A stretch of DNA of 64,000 nucleotides from Agelas oroides (taxonomy: Eukaryota > Porifera > Demospongiae > Agelasida > Agelasidae): assembly GCA_949130485.1 (NCBI GenBank), contig OX422184.1:23988917-24052916 (forward strand). The letters are read 5' to 3'. The position numbers were made by a program, and so were the translations under genes. The number at the start of each line of letters is the position of its first letter. The first letter of the stretch is position 1. This document shows, piece by piece, positions 57,401 to 64,000 of the stretch. The notes under the pieces were generated by a model, which saw only the letters and a program-made list of their open reading frames with translations, did not search any database and was not told the origin of the DNA.

Positions 57401-60400
57401 ATGCTCCTTTCACCTTGTGGGACTCCATTTTTGGCATTTTAGGTAGCTTTCAGTCTGGAGGAGCATTCTTTGGTCGGAGGATTCTGACTATTGAACGTTC
57501 ACTAATGAGTGGTTGTGGTCAAAGTCATGACTTGCAAAGAACATCTGAAAGAAGCTGTAACAACTCAAGGTTTGCAAGAACAAAATCTATCCTGGTACAA
57601 TGAAGTGCATGTATTTATCTAGAAATGTTTGTAGTGAGCTAACCATATCCTTTTACACCAACACATTAGCCATAGAAGTGAATCTTTAGATCTATACAAA
57701 ACTGAAGTATTAAAGTAAACAGTACAAAGTGCTACAACCAATACAAAAACCATAAATGTAGTCAATGGTTAAAATTATAATATTTTCCAGTTGTCATACA
57801 CACGCCCTCCCCTAGTTCAAGCTCGACCTTGAGCTTCCAAATCGGTCTGGTGGGTGTCTTTCACGCTGGGGATATCGACGTATTTGTGGCGGAACAGGTG
57901 GAGGGACACATAGGTGGTCAACAAGTGGTGGGATCCAACTGTCACTTGTGCTGGTGTTGCTCATACTATGCCTTAGGGATACTAGGCTGGATAATTATGA
58001 TGTCGTAACCGGTTGAAATGTACAATCTTGGTTCGTAGGCCATCCGTGATTTCCATGTTGACTGGGCTTTTGATTGACTTAATCTTCCACCTCCCCTCCC
58101 ATCGAGGGTCAAGTTTCCCAGCAGTAGGGATAGATAGCCATACAAGGTCACCTACTGAATAGACAGTAGGCAAATGTAACAGCAGGGCACGCAACTCGCC
58201 GGAGCGGTGTTGCCGGACAGCGCGATGGGGTTGCAGTTGTAGAAATAACTCTTAGAGTGATGATAACTGAGTGCAACCAAAGAAAGAATATGAGTACAAG
58301 CAGAGCTACTTAAATACAGACACAGGAACGGATGTACAAAACTCAAAGTAAACCACTGTCTCCAGTAGCACAGATGATTCACAGGTGACAGGCACAGCAT
58401 GAGGGACCTAGGCCATTCAGCCAAAAGAACACATGACACACACTCAGCAGGACAGGAGGAAATAGCTGAATACAGCAAGCATAATACATAGGTGTTAGGT
58501 ACAAGCACTAGGAAAACCAAAACCAATCTAAAAACAAATGTACAAATAAGGCCACCTAAACCAACACGATCTACATTACGCAACATGCATTAGCTACTAA
58601 TTATCCTACACTGTCCAAAAAACTTCGCTACACAAAGAATGCCAATCATAAGCCGACTTCTGGTGGTGTGCTGCAGCAGCTAGATTGAATTCCACAAGGT
58701 CTTGCAGTTCTGCAAGCTTGGCACGATATGGGCTGGGTAAGAAGTTGAGTCAAATGCTGTAGACAGCGAGAAGGGAGTTAGCGTTGGGTGGCGGCCAAAC
58801 ATTAGTAGAAAGGGGGAAGACCCTGTGGAGGAGTGGACAGCAGTTCGGTATAGGCATACAACACAAGTGGTAGATACCACTCCCAGTCGTCTTGATTGTC
58901 AACATAAGCCCTGAGGAGTTGTAGAAGTGATCGGTTAAAACGTTCGACCAACCCATCACCTTGTGGATGGTATGCAGTAGTACGGGACTTGGTGACACCA
59001 AATACTTGTAAGGTTTGGGTGAGGATGGCACTTTCAAAATTGCGTCCTTGATCTGAGTGGAGAATTTCTGGCTGACCGAAGACAGAGAACAACTTGACAA
59101 GCTCGGCTGAAATTCGAGCTGCTGTCTGATCTGGAAGTGGAGTTGCATCAGCCCATTTAGTAAAATAGTCCTGTACCACAAGCAAGTATCGATTGTTGCT
59201 GGAGGATACGGGCACTTCGAGAATGTCGACAGCAATCATTTGCCATGGTTGTCCAATGGGCACGTTTATCAGTGGTGCAGGCTGTGGTCTAGGGAGCTTG
59301 GACTGCTGGCATATGGTGCACTCACTACAGTGTTCTACATCCTGTAACATTCCCACCCAGTATGCCTCTTGTCTAAGTCATTTCAAGGTCCTTTGGTCCT
59401 CAAGTTTCTGGGGCTAACTCCCAGCAGAAGTTGAAATACAGGTCAAAGAATGTGTGCAGACTAGTGTAGAAAGGATCTCTAGAAAATACAATTCAGTAGT
59501 AAACAGGGTTTCACCCAGAATACTTAATGTGTCTATTTGTGTTAAACCACACACTAGTTAGCCATTATAATCACTACTACTCTTGTTCTTCCTTCACCCA
59601 GAATACTTAATGTGTCTATTTGTGTTAAACCACACACTAGTTAGCCATTATAATCACTACTACTCTTGTTCTTCCTTCACCCAGAATACTTAATGTGTCT
59701 ATTTGTGTTAAACCACACACTAGTTAGCCATTATAATCACTACTACTCTTGTTCTTCCTTCACCCAGAATACTTAATGTGTCTATTTGTGTTAAACCACA
59801 CACTAGTTAGCCATTATAATCACTACTACTCTTGTTCTTCCTTCACCCAGAATACTTAATGTGTCTATTTGTGTTAAACCACACACTAGTTAGCCATTAT
59901 AATCACTACTACTCTTGTTCTTCCTTCACCCAGAATACTTAATGTGTCTATTTGTGTTAAACCACACACTAGTTAGCCATTATAATCACTACTACTCTTG
60001 TTCTTCCTTCACCCAGAATACTTAATGTGTCTATTTGTGTTAAACCACACACTAGTTAGCCATTATAATCACTACTCATGCAATATCACGTCTATAACAA
60101 AGTTCAAGGCTGCAGCTAATACAATAACCAGCTGTACTTACAAAAGAAATCTCTGCATTTATTGCAGTATTGTCTGCCATTGCTGTTTTTTTTTACCATG
60201 ATCCGTAGGTGACTCTAACAACAGCAGTGAGAGTATCCAAGGAATAGGAATTACTACCATCACAGCCATTATAGTCCCTGTTTCCTGTGTTGCTTCGTTC
60301 ATTATTGGAGTTCTGATTTGTGCTACGGTATACTACTGCACTGTGAGGAAGAAACGTACAGTGGACATGAGGGAAAGACCCACAGTGGCCCTCAGTCAGC

Positions 60401-60513
60401 TGAAGGAAAAACCTGATGCAGAATATGAAGATGTTAGTGATCTGGGAATGGGAGGGAGTCCTGGGAACATAGATTTAAAGAAGAATGCTGCATATACTTA
60501 TGCTCAGCATTGA
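51478..60513 (+). CDS. Gene E: membrane-anchored beta-gamma crystallin with two sushi domains, transposon-swollen introns
   Basis: The exons are 51478-51614 (MAKLFAKANRVNLILQVLTL leader), 52227-52795 (crystallin), 54934-55110, 55386-55562 (CCP1, CCP2) and 60209-60513 (TM and tail). The sum is 1365 nt, 454 residues, all phases as in gene D. The crystallin has a longer loop after the second Greek key, as in gene B, and ENRVSS instead of DNIVSS. CCP1 ends in a GC donor (AAG-GCATGC). The tail has YEDV and ends YTYAQH. The exons look unbroken, but introns 2 and 4 are 2.1 and 4.6 kb of transposons, a giant inverted repeat and satellites, so splicing efficiency is open. Confidence 0.88.
51679..52180. 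mobile_element. CAGTGGCGG-type element, copy 3
   Basis: CAGTGGTGGATCTAGGATTT at the left and CTCTAGATCCGCCACTG at the right, in intron 1 of gene E. The interior shares the CCTTCTGAGATCGTTTCTGG segment (reversed) with 28104-29170. The right edge ends about 46 bp before the crystallin acceptor. Confidence 0.75.
52900..54809. repeat. Giant inverted repeat in gene E intron 2 (arms about 810 bp)
   Basis: The arms 52900-53708 and 53990-54809 are reverse complements with few differences. Each arm contains a GCCCACC/GGGCGTATTTTCG-type MITE (left copy 52903-53308) plus about 400 bp of other sequence. The 281-bp centre is a relic of the family intron (AAGACAACAAGCATCTGTTT) followed by a fragment of the GCCGAGCGCCTTAGCGCGAG repeat. 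The transcript would form a long double-stranded hairpin. Confidence 0.9.
53873..53989 (+). repeat. GCCGAGCGCC repeat, copy 1
   Basis: GCCGAGCGCCTTAGCGCGAG and the next 90 bases recur at 55748-55860 almost unchanged, including GTTGGCGGGGTGTGGCTTTG. The palindrome-rich start GCGCCTTAGCGC suggests an element end. The class is unknown. Confidence 0.7.
55748..55914 (+). repeat. GCCGAGCGCC repeat, copy 2, with short tandem tail
   Basis: The same sequence as 53873-53989 is followed by about four units of GGAATGCAATTTGTCACGCT (about 20 bp). In copy 1 the tail has two units, so the unit number varies between copies. Confidence 0.75.
56150..57055. mobile_element. AT-rich foldback element built of ATATCATGATAT satellites
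   Basis: The outer ends pair: GGGGCACCATATGTAAAAAT against ATTTTTACATATGGCGCCCC. Both arms hold arrays of a unit of about 17-18 bp containing the self-complementary ATATCATGATAT, roughly 18 copies left and 10 right. The inner ends pair over about 38 bp (GGTGTCATAATAGTCAACAT). The unique centre is about 56559-56755. No coding sequence was seen. Confidence 0.88.
57950..59400 (-). mobile_element. Ty3/Gypsy-type LTR retrotransposon fossil (integrase region only)
   Basis: On the minus strand there are remains of an integrase: the end of the zinc-binding part (CTICQQSK), the catalytic core with VDILEVP and HSDQGRNFES, YHPQGDGLVERFNR, and the C-terminal DLVWLSIP region. Gag, protease, reverse transcriptase and LTRs were not seen. 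The copy is clearly broken, with several breaks, and is a fossil in intron 4 of gene E. It is of moderate age, since the protein motifs are still easily read. Confidence 0.85.
59512..60078 (+). repeat. 83-bp minisatellite, about 6.8 copies, nearly identical
   Basis: CACCCAGAATACTTAATGTG recurs at 59512, 59595, 59678, 59761, 59844, 59927 and 60010, an exact 83-bp step with no visible differences. The unit part GTGTTAAACCACACACTAGT plus TAATCACTACT resembles single-copy intron sequence in gene B (about 42150-42188), so the array grew from the family's own intron. It ends about 130 bp before the TM exon acceptor of gene E. Confidence 0.95.
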
Positions 60514-62301
60514 AGGTCAAGAAACATGATGATAAAAATAGCTTTCTCATTAATTGCTTTTGTATTGTTGCCAGCTACTGACTCCAATACTAAAGTTTGG
60601 AGTCTACCTTTTGATCTAATCAACAGTTTTTATATGACATTATTTGGGTAAAGACATTTTTTTACATGTTAAAATGTGTGATGAACTTAAAACGCCCTTT
60701 CTTTTTCACTGTGTAAATTTTGCATTATCATACCAAATTTTGACCCAATAGGCTCACTATATTGTCTAACCATACCCACTCGTTAAAACAGTGAACACCT
60801 GTCCATGAAGACTAAGTGTGCAATACACCTAGTAACTATAATATAATCTGCCAACTTCAAAGGGAGTCATTGGCAGTTAAACGGTTAATTAACTTAACAG
60901 AGCCGCCAGTTTTTAAGCAAACGATCTTAGAACATAAGTTCGTATACTAGTGTTAACGTTGCTATGTAAAAACAGATGTCAAAACTTAATTTCTCCTACT
61001 ATGTTGTGACTTTCTGTAGTGTATATACTCACATATATAATGTAAACTCCTGGTATTAGTGTACCAAAGAACATTCCTTACAGAAACATGATTACGTGCT
61101 ACAACTTTAGCTGATCCAGGGCGACTTTTTGTGAACACCTGTCTAACGTAAATATTATCAAAAGCTGAAATCCGCCAAATTCAAAGAAGTCATTGGCAGA
61201 AAAGGTTAACTACATATAAGTTCATAATAGAAAATAGCCAGTGTCTGTCATACAAAAAAGTATGTCGACTTATCCCAAATTCTATATTATGCCCCTGTAA
61301 ATAAGAACGTGTGACTTTCTACAACATGCAGTGCTGAATATTTTAGGTACTACAACTTTAGCCAAGGGCTAACTGATCCTGCATGGGTGGTGATTTATTG
61401 AGGTATGGTGATCCACAGATGATGTGGGGTGTCAGAGGTTATCATGATCGTCTGCAGCAATACTGATAGAAGTCTCGGACTATACATAATTAAGTCTAGT
61501 TACCACATTGTGGGCACATGGCCTCATACTCTGCCATATCATCACAACTTTGGGAAAACTTGGTAACCAAATTTAGTAAGAATTTTGACTCCACACCCAC
61601 ACACCACTGACCACCATATAACAAACATGCAATTTACATACAATGACGCTACACTACGTAGACAAAATATTTTCATCAAGAAGTCAGCATGTCATGAGTT
61701 GACTCCGGTTGATAACAGGAGATTTTCTTCCTAGCCTTGCTTTTGGCATGAATGCGATTTTTTTGTCCACTGATTACTACTTCATCCGATTGCTGTCTAT
61801 AATATTGGAGCTACATGTACCCAGCCTAATAATCAAGCTTGATTGAGAAGTTCTTATATCATCAGGTTTATACTCCTTTGAGATTTTTAGACCTCAGAGA
61901 TGTTTCATTGAGAGACCACAGAAGTGGAGTAATTGAGTACAGATCCATAAGCAAGCATACAAAAATCTCTGCAGGTTTGCATCTATACTCTATGCAGGAA
62001 ATATGCTACCCAGATGTAGAGATCCAGTAATCTTCTGCAGATCTACCCCACTACATTGGAGGTACTCAACTCTAGCTTTGCTCAATGGGATATTTCCGGT
62101 ACCGAGATCTATAAGCAACGTTTTCACTCGGGGGTCCAGCTAGATATGATGCTAGCGTGAGCAGCCGCTGAGCGTTGAAGAAATACTAAGGGGAAAATTG
62201 TGCTGCGCCGAAATTTGGAGACCGACTACTGTAGAAACCTGTAGACGTCACCGGAAGACACGCTGCGAAAGACTGCCTGAGGAAAGCACTTCGCAAGAGC
62301 G
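60514..62301 (+). other. Intergenic block between genes E and F
   Basis: It is nearly the same sequence as 42607-44417 with small indels, so E-F and B-C junctions are copies of one another. It contains the gene E 3' region and gene F promoter. No further gene was seen. Confidence 0.8.
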
Positions 62302-63110
62302 ATGCATGTGGTAAAAATGACATACATTTTTGGCAAAGCCAATTGTTTTATTCTGAGTATCCAAGTTCTGGTTCTCCTGGTGGGTATCTGCTTCGCCTCT
62401 CCCCTTCCACAATTGTCAGGAGAACGTCCGCGACTCCCAAGAAGCAGCCCTGGCTGGTAATCTATAATAAATGTCTCCACTCCATTGATCTGATAGTTGA
62501 GTATTAGTTGCATACGATGCTCAAAATATTGTATCTGCATGCAAATAGCCAGTTGTGCACTGTTCTCTTTGTCTATACAGTACTCTGACACTGTATGATG
62601 AAGATATTGGGTCGTCTCCATCATTAGAGCTGACCACAAGTGCTTCTTCTTTAGATGATAATGGCTGGAATAACAGGGCTTCATCAGCAGTAGTGTCTGG
62701 TGGATGTCAGTGGATTCTCTATGGTGCTGCTGGTTTTAGTGGCAGTACATCTGTTATCGGTCCAGGAAGCTATCCAGAATTTAGCACTTCCACCTTTGGA
62801 ATACCAGAAAATTCACTTTCTGCGGTACGCTGTCTACCAGTAGAGGGCACACAAGCACTTGTTCTTTTTGAGGATGGTCATTATGTTGGCCAAATGCAAG
62901 TTATCTCCTCCTCTAGACCTAATCTTGCACTCACCAACTTTGACAACATAGTATCATCCTTTATCATCACTGGTGGTACATGGGAGTTTTTTACTGAAGC
63001 AAACTACACTGGCTCTATGGTCACACTTGGACAAGGTCTCTACCCAACTCCCTTCTTTCTGACACCGATTGCAAATGATGATTTGACGTCTATGAGGCTC
63101 ATAATATTTG
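62302..63110 (+). CDS. Gene F: beta-gamma crystallin family member (3' partial)
   Basis: Leader exon 62302-62456 (MHVVKMTYIFGKANCFILSI) joins in phase 2 to crystallin exon 62581-63110, which ends at a GT donor in phase 1. The two crystallin domains are complete, with NNRASS, DNIVSS and NDDLTS. FFTEANYTGS replaces LYSGANYTGS in the last Greek key. The leader differs from that of gene C by a single residue in its first half. CCP and TM exons should lie beyond base 64000; none is seen in 63111-64000. A second in-frame Met at 62317 is an alternative start. Confidence 0.88.
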
Positions 63111-63294
63111 GTAAGAAAGGCACTTGTGACTTTATCATTAAACTGGACAATATAACTGCTTGTAGTAGATGGTTTTGATACAATATGTTTGCATGATCTA
63201 AGAACGTAATGGACTTTGTGTCACCTTGCGTGGGCGGATCAAAGAAGCCGCACGCACTTTAAGGAAGCAAGATCCCGCCTTGCCTGAGAACCGT

Positions 63295-63385
63295 GCTTTA
63301 ACCAGGTGTGAAGGTGCTTTAACCAGGTGTGAAGGTGCTTTAACCAGGTGTGAAGGTGCTTTAACCAGGTGTGAAGCGTGCTTTA
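63295..63385 (+). repeat. 21-bp tandem repeat, about 4 copies
   Basis: The unit GCTTTAACCAGGTGTGAAGG plus T repeats about four times, with a diverged fifth. The frame across it is open only because 21 is a multiple of three. Confidence 0.85.
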
Positions 63386-63906
63386 ACTGGGGTGTGAAAA
63401 GTACAATTAACCAGCATTGCTTGTACATGGACAGTACAGTATATATGAAACATAGCTGTATGACACGGAATGCATGCACGAAGCAGCAAGACAAAAAAAA
63501 GAAAAAAGCAGCTTGCGTACTCCTGGAACAGCGCTCAATCGAGGCATATTCAAATTTGTTCGTAGCGCTACACAGCGGACTTTCGAACACTTCTTCGTTT
63601 CAACTACTCTTTTCTAAGCCTCGCAGAGAGAGCAGCAACGCTTTAAATACGCTAGAACTGCACACGTTATTACGCCCGACCTAGCTACTCACGCTTACAT
63701 GCGGTGAGCTGCGTAAAAAAAGTGATTTTACCTCGTTTGGGCCGTAAAACTTAGTTCTTTATTCCTGCTTGCGTTCTTCGATTTACGATGGCAGAATTTG
63801 TCATCGCTGAAAGCTGAACGGCCTAGCAGAGAGTAAATAACGCTACAGATTCAGCCACGGCAGCAACGCTCGATTTGAATTGAGAAGCCAGCTAAACACA
63901 TTTACA

Positions 63907-63954
63907 TGACGTCACGCTTGGCAACAACCGTGTGACGTCATTTGCTTAGCAACC
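63907..63954. promoter_or_regulatory. Paired CRE and RFX-half-site-like motifs
   Basis: Two perfect TGACGTCA palindromes (63907-63914, 63933-63940) are each followed by a related word, GCTTGGCAAC (63916-63925) and GCTTAGCAACC (63944-63954). Those words resemble RFX/X-box half sites. The duplicated arrangement suggests a promoter or enhancer; the gene it serves is not visible. Confidence 0.45.
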
Positions 63955-64000
63955 GGTGACACAAAACACTTATAACACGCCTACTACTCGGGATGTATCC

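Larger units (their letters stand above)
55563..60208 (+). other. Intron 4 of gene E (4.6 kb)
   Basis: It holds the GCCGAGCGCC repeat, an AT-rich foldback element, a Ty3/Gypsy fossil and an 83-bp minisatellite. The stretch 57060-57950 shows no recognisable gene or element. Confidence 0.75.
63111..64000 (+). other. Intron of gene F or boundary region
   Basis: No CCP exon was found. It contains a 21-bp tandem array (63295-63385) and a cluster of CRE-like sites near the end. The sequence from about 63400 on is not related to the intron 2 sequence of genes B and D, so it may be an insertion or a new intergenic region. Confidence 0.5.

Noticed and set aside
59512-60078. Regular repeats that could suggest a CRISPR array
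   Set aside because: The 83-bp units follow one another with no unique spacers, in an animal intron. It is a minisatellite.
63226-63684. 152-codon ORF after gene F crystallin exon
   Set aside because: It is driven by the 21-bp array and shows no motif. It is not in phase with the family CCP exon, nor similar to it.
1-64000. tRNA or rRNA genes
   Set aside because: No cloverleaf with A and B boxes and no rRNA core sequence was noticed by eye. A dedicated scan was not possible.

Overview
This window is nuclear DNA from an animal, most likely a sponge (probably a demosponge). The genes are split by phase-consistent GT-AG introns. They encode animal-type surface proteins: an adhesion GPCR with Ig, HRM, GAIN/GPS and 7TM parts, and membrane proteins that combine a two-domain beta-gamma crystallin with sushi (CCP) domains. 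Secreted beta-gamma crystallins are known from demosponges, so the lineage call is inference from domain content. The DNA is rich in small DNA transposons, foldback elements and minisatellites, and long introns are full of them.

Region 1-21165 (+) is one adhesion GPCR gene whose start lies before the window. Twenty exons join in one frame (3639 nt, 1212 residues). The order is the end of a leader peptide, an Ig domain, HRM-GAIN-GPS, a second HRM-GAIN-GPS, one 7TM and a cytoplasmic tail of about 118 residues. The two HRM-GAIN-GPS modules have matching exon boundaries and phases, so they come from an intragenic tandem duplication. Converging on it at 22287-23687 (-) is an intronless class III PLP aminotransferase of bacterial look.

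Region 25257-64000 (+) holds a tandem family of membrane-anchored beta-gamma crystallin/sushi genes, called B to F here. Their plan is signal leader, four-Greek-key crystallin exon, two or three CCP exons, then one exon for a transmembrane helix and a short tail with tyrosine motifs. D (45472-47755) is compact and complete (441 aa). B (25257-42606, 506 aa) and E (51478-60513, 454 aa) have introns swollen by transposons. C (44418-45191) is a 5' fragment cut off inside the crystallin exon. F (from 62302) runs off the window. The leader exon of this family and the start of its following intron are clearly related to the leader exon of the adhesion GPCR at 1-88, which suggests that a duplicated 5' end seeded a chimeric gene family.

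Intergenic and intronic DNA contains several families of non-autonomous elements, many with readable target-site duplications of 5, 9 or 10 bp. It also holds three very large inverted repeats (353-bp, about 300-400-bp and about 810-bp arms), a Penelope-like fragment with a hammerhead-like motif, a broken Ty3/Gypsy integrase fossil, and an 83-bp minisatellite grown from intron sequence of the family. All exon models were made by reading splice sites and phases by eye. No transcript or database evidence was available.
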